From the NCBI GenBank assembly GCA_030591065.1, contig JAUVBU010000009.1:1-17138 (forward strand): a stretch of 17,138 bases of DNA, given 5' to 3'. The DNA is from a bacterium. Lineage in GTDB: Bacteria; Patescibacteriota; Minisyncoccia; Minisyncoccales; JANBVM01. Below the pieces are notes generated by a model. It saw nothing but the letters and a program-made list of their open reading frames with translations, did not search any database and was not told the DNA's origin. Of this stretch, positions 1 to 6,626 are shown in pieces. The position numbers and the translations under genes are program-made. The first letter of the stretch is position 1. Each line of letters starts with the position of its first letter.

Positions 1-1490
1 AGGTCACCGCAGAGATTGCAGAGAAGCAATCTAAAGGCCTTATTAGGGATCCAGCATTAGAAGTTGCATATAGAGATTTGGAAACACTAAGAGATAGCCT
101 TCAAACAGCTCAAGAAAGAATGTTTAGGCTTGGTATTTATCTAACAATTTATGGGAAAGATCAACAAGAGTTAAGAGAAGTAGAAACAAATCTTCGCTCA
201 ATGTTAGAGTCAAGATTAATTTATATTAAGCCCGCTATTTATCGACAAAGAGAAGGATTAAATTCAACCACGCCTTACGGATTAGATCAAATCAATTCTC
301 ATACCCCGATGAATACAGCTCCCCTGTCTTCGATTTTTCCTTTTGTTTCTTTTGACTTGAGCTCTAATGATGGAATTTTATATGGAATAAATAGGCACAA
401 TAACTCCCTAATCCTTTTTGATCGTTTTGCCCTAGAAAATGCGAATGAAGTTCTGTTTGGGAAGGCCGGTTCTGGAAAAAGCTATTGTATTAAGCTTGAA
501 ATTTTAAGGTCTTTAATGATGGGGGTTGACGTAATGATTCTTGACCCAGAAAACGAATATAAGCATTTGGCAGAAACTGTAGGAGGGGCTTTTTTTAACA
601 TCTCGTTGGCCTCAAATAGTCATATTAACCCTTTTGATTTACCTATACCCAGAAAAGACGAAAAGCCAGAAGACGTTTTAAGGTCAAACATTATTAATCT
701 CGTAGGGTTATTAAGAATAATGTTAGGAGGAATTAGCCCAGAAGAAGACGCTATTATCGACCAGGCTTTAACCGAAACTTATGCCGCTAAAGACATTACT
801 CCTGAAAGTGACCCCTCGACTTGGGCAGAAAGAATTCCTCTCATGGAAAACTTCGAATCAGTTTTAGAGGGAATGGAAGGAGGGGGATCTTTAGTTAGAA
901 GAGTAAGAAAATTTACCCGTGGGTCTTTCTCTAATTTTTTCAACCAACCAACAAACATTTCTATGGATAGAGCCTTGGTCGTTTTTGGAATAAGAGATAT
1001 GGAAGACGAGCTAAGGCCAATCGCTCTATTTATTATTATGAGATATATTTGGAATAGGGTCCGCTCTGAACTAAAAAAGAGAATTTTAGTAGTTGATGAG
1101 GCTTGGTGGATTATGCAAAGCGAAGACGGAGCTTCTTTCCTTTACGGTATGTGTAAAAGGGGTAGAAAATATTGGCTAGGAATTACAACTGTGACTCAAG
1201 ACGTAAATGATTTTATGAAGTCTAGTTATGGGCAACCAATCATCACTAACTCTTCCATGCAAATTTTAATGAAACAGTCTCCAGCCACGATTGATGTTGT
1301 GAAAAAAACCTTTATTCTAACTGAGCAGGAAAAATACCTACTACTTGAGGCGGACGTTGGAGAGGGAATGTTTTTTGCTGGGCAGAAACACGTAGCAATG
1401 AAAGTAATCGCCTCTTATACTGAGGATCAAATTATTACCACTAACCCTCAGGAAGTTTTGAAAATTAAGAAAGCAAAGGAAAATCTCTAA
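1..1490 (+). CDS. VirB4/TraC-like type IV secretion ATPase (5' end outside window)
   Basis: Cytoplasmic AAA+-type motor ATPase of the VirB4/TraC family, which powers assembly of type IV secretion systems or conjugative pili at the inner membrane. The frame is open from base 3 to the left edge, so the true start lies upstream; the in-frame TTG at 78 is only an internal codon. About 495 residues are visible, probably the C-terminal half or more. Bases 459-482 encode the Walker A motif GKAGSGKS, followed by the VirB4-typical DPENEY, and about 1081-1110 encode the Walker B segment ILVVDEAWW. The segment before Walker A (ETLRDSLQTAQERMFRLG) resembles the helical linker of VirB4 proteins in candidate-phyla genomes. 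It is followed 45 bases later by a pilin-like gene, which supports a secretion or pilus role. The family assignment is firm; the transported substrate is unknown. Confidence 0.9.
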   Translation, partial: VTAEIAEKQSKGLIRDPALEVAYRDLETLRDSLQTAQERMFRLGIYLTIYGKDQQELREVETNLRSMLESRLIYIKPAIYRQREGLNSTTPYGLDQINSHTPMNTAPLSSIFPFVSFDLSSNDGILYGINRHNNSLILFDRFALENANEVLFGKAGSGKSYCIKLEILRSLMMGVDVMILDPENEYKHLAETVGGAFFNISLASNSHINPFDLPIPRKDEKPEDVLRSNIINLVGLLRIMLGGISPEEDAIIDQALTETYAAKDITPESDPSTWAERIPLMENFESVLEGMEGGGSLVRRVRKFTRGSFSNFFNQPTNISMDRALVVFGIRDMEDELRPIALFIIMRYIWNRVRSELKKRILVVDEAWWIMQSEDGASFLYGMCKRGRKYWLGITTVTQDVNDFMKSSYGQPIITNSSMQILMKQSPATIDVVKKTFILTEQEKYLLLEADVGEGMFFAGQKHVAMKVIASYTEDQIITTNPQEVLKIKKAKENL

Positions 1491-1510
1491 TTAAAAGCTT
1501 TTGTAGTTTG

Positions 1511-1519
1511 TGTTATAAT
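1511..1519 (+). promoter_or_regulatory. Extended -10 promoter for the pilin-like gene
   Basis: TGTTATAAT is a perfect TATAAT hexamer (1514-1519) preceded by an extended -10 TG. At 17-bp spacing the -35 position holds TTAAAA, a 4/6 match. Predicted transcription starts near 1526, leaving only about 10 bases before the ATG at 1536 and no room for a Shine-Dalgarno sequence. It lies in the 45-base gap after the VirB4-like gene, so the pilin could be made independently of it. Confidence 0.6.
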
Positions 1520-1535
1520 AAAATAATTCTGTAAA

Positions 1536-1955
1536 ATGATTTTTTCAAAAAAACAACAATTATTAATTTCTTTTTTCCTAAGCCTTCTTTTTTTAGGGAC
1601 TTTTTTAGTAACGTGTAAAGCCCTTGAGTTAAATAATTACTACCCAATTTTAGGGGGAGAGGGTCAAGGAATTAATATTAACGAAGGGGGAAATCAAGAC
1701 TTAAATCAAATAATAGCTTGGTTTTATTATCTTATTGTAACTATTTCTGGTTTTTCTGCTTTTTTCATGTTGGTTTTAGGGGGATTCACCTGGCTAACTT
1801 CTGGTGTTGCCGGCAAAAAAGCTGAGGCAAAAGAGAAAATCAACTCTGCCTTATTGGGCTTGCTTCTCATCCTTTCTTCTTACCTTATTTTAAGAATGAT
1901 AAATCCTGACCTAATAATTCTTAGGTTGCCTAGTGAACTCAAAGATATCTATTAA
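1536..1955 (+). CDS. VirB2/TrbC-like pilin, small membrane protein
   Basis: A 139-residue protein with the layout of VirB2/TrbC pilin subunits. It has a positively charged start and a hydrophobic signal-like segment (about residues 9-27), then a polar, Gly/Asn-rich stretch (about 30-57). Two further hydrophobic helices follow (about 59-87 and 103-122), separated by a short charged cytoplasmic-type loop (AGKKAEAKEKIN, 92-103). The loop and second helix (SALLGLLLILSSYLIL) resemble the small pilin-like proteins beside VirB4 in many Patescibacteria. The family match is by architecture and short motifs only, as pilins diverge quickly. A strong extended -10 lies just upstream and a hairpin terminator downstream, so it can be a monocistronic, highly expressed unit. 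A generic T4SS membrane subunit is the main alternative. Confidence 0.7.
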   Translation: MIFSKKQQLLISFFLSLLFLGTFLVTCKALELNNYYPILGGEGQGININEGGNQDLNQIIAWFYYLIVTISGFSAFFMLVLGGFTWLTSGVAGKKAEAKEKINSALLGLLLILSSYLILRMINPDLIILRLPSELKDIY

Positions 1956-1980
1956 TAAGCCTTTATTAAAAAATAGATTA

Positions 1981-2005
1981 AAAGCCCCTAATAAGTAGGG
2001 GCTTT
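1981..2005. terminator. Bidirectional intrinsic terminator between pilin and jag
   Basis: A perfect 10-bp inverted repeat: AAAGCCCCTA (1981-1990), loop ATAAG, TAGGGGCTTT (1996-2005). T-rich sequence follows on the + strand (ATTGGTATTTTT) and T-runs lie on the other side for the minus strand. It sits between two convergent genes (stops at 1955 and 2028) and probably ends transcription from both sides. Confidence 0.85.
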
Positions 2006-2027
2006 ATTGGTATTTTTCTTCTTTTAC

Positions 2028-2489
2028 TTATAAGCAAGGCTTAATAATAACACTCCTCTCAGGCTCTCTTCCTACACTTTCAGTAACAACATCTTCTCTC
2101 TCCGCCAGGGCCATATGAACGATTCTTCTTTCGTAGGCTGGCATAGGAAAAAGAGTTTTTTCCTCTTGCGTCGCAACTACACTATTAGCGCTTGTCTCGG
2201 CTAACTCTTTTAAATATCTAATTTTTTTCTCCTTGTATCCACTGACGTCTAAGTCAATATAAAACATTTCTGGAATATTTTTTCTTAGTATCGCTTTTAA
2301 AAGGCGCTGAATATCAATTAAAGTTTGCCCTCCTTCTCCAATTAAAATCTGGGGGCTGTCAGTCTTTATATTAATTGGGACCGTAAGTTCTTTTTGCGGT
2401 AAAAGCTCAACCTCCACTTCAAAGGTTGTTTTTTTAAAAAATTCCTCTGCAGTTGTTTTTATTTTTTCTAAATAGTTTGGATTAAGCAT
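2028..2489 (-). CDS. jag: Jag/KhpB-type KH-R3H RNA-binding protein
   Basis: RNA-binding protein of the Jag (KhpB/EloR) family, which acts in cell elongation and RNA regulation in other bacteria. A KH domain carries the GxxG loop as GEGG (residues 51-54). A C-terminal R3H domain carries the R-x3-H signature at R121-H125, in ERRIVHMAL. At 153 residues it lacks the N-terminal Jag_N domain found in Firmicutes proteins. The ATG overlaps the end of yidC by 8 bases (ATGCTTAA), so the two are translationally coupled in the rpmH-rnpA-yidC-jag order common in bacteria. No Shine-Dalgarno precedes the start. Identification is strong. Confidence 0.9.
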   Translation of the reverse strand: MLNPNYLEKIKTTAEEFFKKTTFEVEVELLPQKELTVPINIKTDSPQILIGEGGQTLIDIQRLLKAILRKNIPEMFYIDLDVSGYKEKKIRYLKELAETSANSVVATQEEKTLFPMPAYERRIVHMALAEREDVVTESVGREPERSVIIKPCL

Positions 2490-3201
2490 GTTTTTTTAAT
2501 ATATGTTGTTGTCCTATTGAAAATAAAGAAGTGACTATTAAATAAAGACTTAAAGCTGAGGGCGCCCTTAAAAGGAAGATGAAGGTGAACCCAGAAAGAA
2601 GGTACGGCATTTGTTTTTGACTCATAGCTGAAAATTGAGCTATACTATCTTTCTTTTTGCTCTTCTTTGTTTTAGTTTTTTGATTTTGCATTTTTATCTG
2701 GAAAAACTGAGTTGCAGCAGCTAATGTTGTTAAAATAATATTCGGACTAGAAAGGCTTATAATGTTTAAAAAAAGATAATTAATTTCTCCTGAACTTGGA
2801 ACAAAACTGTAAAGATTTACCATCTCGTCCGAAGATATTCCTGCTGAGAATACTCTAAAAAGGGCAATTAAAAGAGGGAGCTGAATTAATAGCGGGATAA
2901 AAACACTAAAGGGGCTAACCTTCTTCTCTTTGTATAAAGCCATTATTTCTTTCATTTGTTTTTCTTGATCGTCCTTAAGTCTCTCTTGAATTTCTTTTAC
3001 CTTAGGTTGTATCTCCGTCATTATTTTTTGATATTTAATGGTCCGGGACATTAAAGGGAAAAGTAGCATTCTCAATAAAAAAGTTAAAACAATCACGGCA
3101 AAACCGAAATCCTTTCCTGGTAAGTATTCATATAATAAAATTAAGGAATTGAAGAGGGGACGATATAAAAAAGTGTTAAATGCGCCACTAAAAATATTCA
3201 T
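2482..3201 (-). CDS. yidC: YidC/Oxa1/Alb3 membrane protein insertase
   Basis: Inner-membrane insertase that integrates membrane proteins, alone or with SecYEG. This is the short form (239 residues) without the large periplasmic domain of proteobacterial YidC. Hydrophobic helices lie near residues 11-28, 32-50, 100-118, 143-165 and 203-228. R44 in FLLRMLLFPL is at the position of the conserved arginine in the hydrophilic groove. The cytoplasmic helical hairpin (about 53-95) is rich in K, E and Q (KEIQERLKDDQEKQ), ending in ALYKEKKVSPFS, close to the family's LYKxxxxxP motif. A Lys-rich loop (176-184) lies before the last helices. It starts one base after the rnpA stop (TAGTATG) and its stop overlaps the jag start. 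Family and role are secure. Confidence 0.95.
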   Translation of the reverse strand: MNIFSGAFNTFLYRPLFNSLILLYEYLPGKDFGFAVIVLTFLLRMLLFPLMSRTIKYQKIMTEIQPKVKEIQERLKDDQEKQMKEIMALYKEKKVSPFSVFIPLLIQLPLLIALFRVFSAGISSDEMVNLYSFVPSSGEINYLFLNIISLSSPNIILTTLAAATQFFQIKMQNQKTKTKKSKKKDSIAQFSAMSQKQMPYLLSGFTFIFLLRAPSALSLYLIVTSLFSIGQQHILKKHA

Positions 3202-3202
3202 A

Positions 3203-3541
3203 CTATAAAACTTTTGCTTTTTTTAATATTTTTTTAACTACTTCGTCGATTTCTAAAAAGTTTTTTGTTTCTGTTTTGGGTAAAGCTATAAAGGTAAAAT
3301 CTTGTCCGCTTTTAATCTTTTTTATTAAAGGCATAACTGATTCACGAAGCCTTCTTTTTATTTTATTTCTAGCTACAGCTTTTTTAGAAACTTTTTGCGA
3401 AACAATAAATCCGAAACGAGAATTTTTTAGTTTGTTTTCTCTTTTTTTTAAAACTAGAAAAGTTTCTCTAAACCAATCTCCGCCCCTTAGGACTTTTTCG
3501 AAATCTCCTTTTTTCTTTAACCGATTTTTTTTTGGTAACAT
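3203..3541 (-). CDS. rnpA: Ribonuclease P protein component
   Basis: Small basic protein (112 residues) that binds RNase P RNA and helps cleave the 5' leader from precursor tRNAs. The N-terminus MLPKKNRLKKKGDFEKVLRGG matches the family pattern (LxKxxRL, then F). The RNR motif is present as ARNKIKRRLRE (residues 57-67). It lies between rpmH and yidC, its normal place next to the origin. It stops with TAG one base before the yidC start, so translation is probably coupled. No RNase P RNA gene is seen in this window. Confidence 0.95.
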   Translation of the reverse strand: MLPKKNRLKKKGDFEKVLRGGDWFRETFLVLKKRENKLKNSRFGFIVSQKVSKKAVARNKIKRRLRESVMPLIKKIKSGQDFTFIALPKTETKNFLEIDEVVKKILKKAKVL

Positions 3542-3616
3542 TAAATCGTAGAAAGAGCTTTACTGTATTTTAATAAAATCTCTTGCTTAAAAAACAGCAA
3601 ACGGTTCCAGTCTTTT

Positions 3617-3751
3617 TTATGGAATTAGTTTTTTGCGACCCTTTTTTCTTCTTTCGCTTAAAACTTTTTGTCCACTCTTTGTCTTTATTCTCTTCATAAA
3701 GCCGTGGGCTCTTTTCCTTTTTCTTTTTTTTGGGTTATAAGTAATTGACAT
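3617..3751 (-). CDS. rpmH: 50S ribosomal protein bL34
   Basis: Ribosomal protein bL34, an rRNA-binding protein of the large subunit, 44 residues and very rich in K and R. The family pattern is clear: TYNPKKRKRKRAHGF near the start, then TKSGQKVLSERRKKGRKKL. The frame is open 18 codons further upstream, but I choose the ATG at 3751. The protein then begins MSITYNP like other L34 proteins, and the predicted promoter puts the transcription start on this codon. An upstream ATG (3760) falls inside the -10 box. The mRNA is therefore probably leaderless. It is the first gene of the rpmH-rnpA-yidC-jag operon and diverges from dnaA. Confidence 0.93.
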   Translation of the reverse strand: MSITYNPKKRKRKRAHGFMKRIKTKSGQKVLSERRKKGRKKLIP

Positions 3752-3758
3752 ATCGTTC

Positions 3759-3787
3759 ATTTTAGAGGTAAAAACAAAGTAAGTCAA
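3759..3787 (-). promoter_or_regulatory. Promoter of the rpmH operon, predicted leaderless start
   Basis: Read on the minus strand, TTGACT (3787-3782) is separated by exactly 17 bp from TAAAAT (3764-3759), each a 5/6 match to the sigma-70 consensus. Standard spacing places +1 at 3751-3752, on the A of the rpmH ATG, so there is no 5' leader. This also decides the rpmH start codon. Confidence 0.7.
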
Positions 3788-3837
3788 TTCCTTGCCGATT
3801 ATCACTACCCTAGTTTCTTTTTGTTTTTTAAAAGAAG

Positions 3838-3846
3838 TAATCCACA
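3838..3846 (+). promoter_or_regulatory. DnaA-box-like site upstream of dnaA
   Basis: TAATCCACA differs from the consensus DnaA box TTATCCACA at one base. It lies in the 237-base divergent region between rpmH and dnaA, about 45 bases before the dnaA -35. It could serve dnaA autoregulation or origin function. A single near-match can occur by chance. Confidence 0.45.
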
Positions 3847-3889
3847 GGTTTTACCCAAGTTCTTAACAAAAAAAGATATTTAGCTTAAT

Positions 3890-3918
3890 TTTACATTTTA
3901 AGTTCCCAAAGTTATAAT
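3890..3918 (+). promoter_or_regulatory. dnaA promoter
   Basis: TTTACA (3890-3895, 5/6) and a perfect TATAAT (3913-3918) are separated by 17 bp. Predicted +1 is near 3925, giving a leader of about 64 bases. A purine-rich AAAGGGAG (3937-3944) lies in this leader but is 45 bases from the ATG, too far to act as a Shine-Dalgarno sequence. Confidence 0.7.
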
Positions 3919-3988
3919 TAAACAAAAGAATAAGAGAAAGGGAGCCACAATATTAAACGTTTCATTTTTAAAATAAACCTCTTTTATT

Positions 3989-5338
3989 ATGGATCAAAAA
4001 GAGCTTTGGCAAGCAGTTCTAGCCCAAATTCAATTACAAATTTCCCCACCAAACTTTGCTACTTGGTTTAAAAGCACTCAAATCGTTTCACAAGAAAATG
4101 GGTTTATTTTTGTTTCTGTCCCTAATTCTTTTACAAAAGAGTGGCTTGAGCAAAAATATAATAAAGCTATTTTTAAAATATTATATAACTTAAATAGAGG
4201 GATTAAGGGTGTAAAATATGAAGTGGAAAAATCTGGACTACAACCACTTAAAAAGTTTCCTATCTATTCTCCGGTGCCCAGTAAGCAGTTAGATTTTCAG
4301 GATTTAAAAGTAGAAGGAGATACTGGCCTTAATAGTAGATATACTTTTGATAACTTTTTAGTAGGAGACTTTAACGAGCTGGCTCACGCTGCAGGTTGCG
4401 CCGTAACCCAAGACCCAGGAAAAGTTTATAATCCTCTTTTTATTTATGGAGGAGTAGGATTAGGAAAGACTCACCTTTTACAGGCCATAGGAAACGAAGT
4501 TATTAAGGCTTCTAATAAAAAAGTTAGATATGTCCCAACAGAAAAATTTGTTTCTAGGGTCATCTCGGCAATTAGAAACCACAAAATTGAAGAATTTAAA
4601 GCCGCGTATCAAAAAATTGACGTTTTAATTATAGACGATATCCAGTTTTTAACAGGGAAAGAAAAAACTCAAGAAGAATTTTTTTATATTTTCAATAGTC
4701 TTTACGAAAAAAACAAGCAAATAATTTTATCCTCAGATCGTCCACCAAACGCAATTCCAGCCCTAACTGAAAGATTGCAGTCTCGTTTTGGAGGGGGGAT
4801 GATAACAGATATTTCTCTCCCTAGTCTTGAGGCCAGGATTGCTATATTAAAAAACAAGTGTGACGAAAAAAAGGCAAGCCTACCAGACGATGTTTTAGAA
4901 TATGTGTCCTCAAATATTAAAAAGAATATCAGAGAGCTAGAAGGAGCTCTTAATACCCTTATAGCTTATCAAAAGATTAATGATTCTGAGATAGATATCA
5001 AAACAACTAAAAACCTTCTTCGAAATATTATTTCTTCTTCTAATAAAATAATTAATGCTAAAAAAATTATCCATTCTGTGGCTGATTTTTATGACCTAAA
5101 AGAGAAAGACCTTATTTCTAGTTCAAGAAAAAGAGAGATTGTTTTGCCAAGACAAATAGCAATGTATTTATTAAGACAAGAACTAAAAGCTTCCTATCCC
5201 TTTATAGGAAGAAAGTTAGGGGGTAAAGATCACACCACAGCAATATATGCTTGTGAAAAAATTTCAAAAGAAATAGAAAAAAATGAAAACCTAACAGAGG
5301 AAATAGAGTTAATAAAACAGAGGGTTTTATGTGGATAA
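3989..5338 (+). CDS. dnaA: Chromosomal replication initiator protein DnaA
   Basis: Binds DnaA boxes at oriC and melts the origin to load the replicative helicase. All four domains can be traced in 449 residues. Domain I starts with the typical LWQAVLAQIQLQISPPNFATW pattern and is followed by a short linker (about 85-115). Domain III is an AAA+ ATPase with Walker A GGVGLGKT (154-161), Walker B LIIDDIQF (213-220) and SSDRPPNAIPALTERLQSRF in the sensor/arginine region. Domain IV has the DNA-binding signature GGKDHTTAIYACEKI from residue 411. The ATG at 3989 gives the canonical N-terminus. The last two codons and the stop form a perfect DnaA box. It diverges from rpmH and is followed by dnaN, the standard origin layout. 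No Shine-Dalgarno is visible. Confidence 0.98.
   Translation: MDQKELWQAVLAQIQLQISPPNFATWFKSTQIVSQENGFIFVSVPNSFTKEWLEQKYNKAIFKILYNLNRGIKGVKYEVEKSGLQPLKKFPIYSPVPSKQLDFQDLKVEGDTGLNSRYTFDNFLVGDFNELAHAAGCAVTQDPGKVYNPLFIYGGVGLGKTHLLQAIGNEVIKASNKKVRYVPTEKFVSRVISAIRNHKIEEFKAAYQKIDVLIIDDIQFLTGKEKTQEEFFYIFNSLYEKNKQIILSSDRPPNAIPALTERLQSRFGGGMITDISLPSLEARIAILKNKCDEKKASLPDDVLEYVSSNIKKNIRELEGALNTLIAYQKINDSEIDIKTTKNLLRNIISSSNKIINAKKIIHSVADFYDLKEKDLISSSRKREIVLPRQIAMYLLRQELKASYPFIGRKLGGKDHTTAIYACEKISKEIEKNENLTEEIELIKQRVLCG
5330..5338 (-). promoter_or_regulatory. Consensus DnaA box overlapping the dnaA stop codon
   Basis: TGTGGATAA is the exact reverse complement of TTATCCACA. It coincides with the last two dnaA codons (TGT GGA, Cys-Gly) and its stop (TAA), immediately before the AT-rich dnaA-dnaN intergenic region. 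Confidence 0.7.
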
Positions 5339-5569
5339 AATGGTAATTAAAAAAAGGGTATTTTTATTGTTAATAAAAAAACAACAAATTAACAATTATT
5401 CTTTAATAAAAAACACAAACAATCCACTAAAAACTCCCAACACATTTAAATTTAAAAACATAAAAAAAATCAATAAACAATAATAACAACAATGAAAATA
5501 ATTATATTAAAAGAAAAATTAAAAGAGGGAATTAAAACTGTGGAAAAGATTTCTCAAAAATCATCCACC
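5330..5569. other. Putative replication origin (oriC) between dnaA and dnaN
   Basis: The 153-base dnaA-dnaN gap is extremely AT-rich. From 5370 to 5493 the + strand contains no G at all, a 124-base strand-asymmetric tract suited to a DNA-unwinding element. It is flanked on the left by a perfect DnaA box (5330-5338). On the right, inside early dnaN, are TGTGGAAAA (5539-5547, 8/9) and TCATCCACC (5561-5569, 7/9). The setting (rpmH operon leftward, dnaA-dnaN rightward) is typical of bacterial origins. Exact limits and strand preference are inferred; the rpmH-dnaA gap, with one near-box, is the alternative or second half. Confidence 0.6.
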
Positions 5570-6616
5570 CTCCCTGTTTTACAAAATACTTTCATAGAAG
5601 CTAAAAAAAATATTTTAAAATTAACTACTACTAATTTAGAGTCAAGTATTAGTTGGTCTGGTTTAGCTAAAATAACTGGAGAGGGAGGCGTTTGTGTTCC
5701 TACAAGATTTTTATCTAATCTTTTAGGGTTTTTACCTAATAAACCACTTATTTTAGATGTTAAAAAATTTATTCTTAATTTAGAAAGTGGAGATTATTCA
5801 ACAAAGGTTAAAGGTTTAAATCCTGAAGACTTCCCGATTATTCCTCAAATAGAAAAAACAAAACCAATTATAATTAATAGTTCTGAGTTTTGTAAAGCCT
5901 TAGAGCAACTTTTAAATATTCCATCTTCTTCTACGGCGAGGCCAGAAATTTCGGGAATACTTTTTTCTTTTCAAAAAAAATTAATTAAAATAGTTGCAAC
6001 CGATAGTTTTAGGTTAGCTGAAAAAAAACTTTTTATTAAAAAAGATGTTTCTAAGGATTGTTCTTTAATTTTACCTCAATCTGCCGCTAAAGAGATTGTT
6101 GGCGTTTTTGGAGAAAAGAAGGGGAATTTAAGTATTTATCTTTCTCCTAATCAGTTATTAATCGAATATTCTTCAGACGATCCACTTCAACCTTCTATTC
6201 AATTTAGTTCAAGGCTTATTAAGGGAGAGTATCCTAATTACGAAGAAATAATTCCCAAAAAATACGAAACAACTGTCCGTGTTTCTAAAAAAGAGTTTTT
6301 AAACCAAGTAAAAACAGCAAGTTTATTTAGTGGTAAAATTAATGAGGTTAAAGTAGTTGTTAATGTAAAAAATAAACAGGTAGAAATTTCTAGTCAAAGC
6401 CCAGACTTAGGTGAATATAAAAGTTCTTTAGGAGGAATAATTAAAGGTAAAAATACCTCGGTTTCTTTTAATCACCGCTTTCTTATAGACGGAATTTCAG
6501 AGATTAAGGGAGATGAAATCCTTTTTAACTTTACAGATAAAGAAGGCCCGGCAGTTTTAAGGCCATTAAACTTAGAAGATTTTCTTTATATTATAATGCC
6601 AATTAAGGCTAATTAA
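5492..6616 (+). CDS. dnaN: DNA polymerase III beta subunit (sliding clamp)
   Basis: Ring-forming clamp that holds DNA polymerase III on DNA and recruits repair proteins. At 374 residues it has the usual length for three repeated clamp domains. Family signatures are SSTLPVLQN (24-32), EDFPIIP (112-118), ATDSFRLAEKK (169-179, the ATDxxRLA motif that contributes to the protein-binding pocket) and a C-terminal YIIMPIKAN close to the conserved MPM/L tail. It follows dnaA after 153 bases. The leader just before its ATG contains no G for 122 bases, so a Shine-Dalgarno sequence is impossible there. Its end is 10 bases from the end of the convergent PBP gene, with no hairpin between them. Confidence 0.97.
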   Translation: MKIIILKEKLKEGIKTVEKISQKSSTLPVLQNTFIEAKKNILKLTTTNLESSISWSGLAKITGEGGVCVPTRFLSNLLGFLPNKPLILDVKKFILNLESGDYSTKVKGLNPEDFPIIPQIEKTKPIIINSSEFCKALEQLLNIPSSSTARPEISGILFSFQKKLIKIVATDSFRLAEKKLFIKKDVSKDCSLILPQSAAKEIVGVFGEKKGNLSIYLSPNQLLIEYSSDDPLQPSIQFSSRLIKGEYPNYEEIIPKKYETTVRVSKKEFLNQVKTASLFSGKINEVKVVVNVKNKQVEISSQSPDLGEYKSSLGGIIKGKNTSVSFNHRFLIDGISEIKGDEILFNFTDKEGPAVLRPLNLEDFLYIIMPIKAN

Positions 6617-6626
6617 AATAAGGAGG

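Noticed and set aside
3276..3551. 91-codon + strand open frame opposite rnpA
   Set aside because: It lies antisense to a clear rnpA with its RNR motif; the hydrophobic, Phe-rich translation is a typical shadow of a Lys-rich gene.
6617..6626. Terminator search between dnaN and the PBP gene
   Set aside because: The 10-base gap holds no inverted repeat; read-through into the antisense of each gene is possible but not shown.
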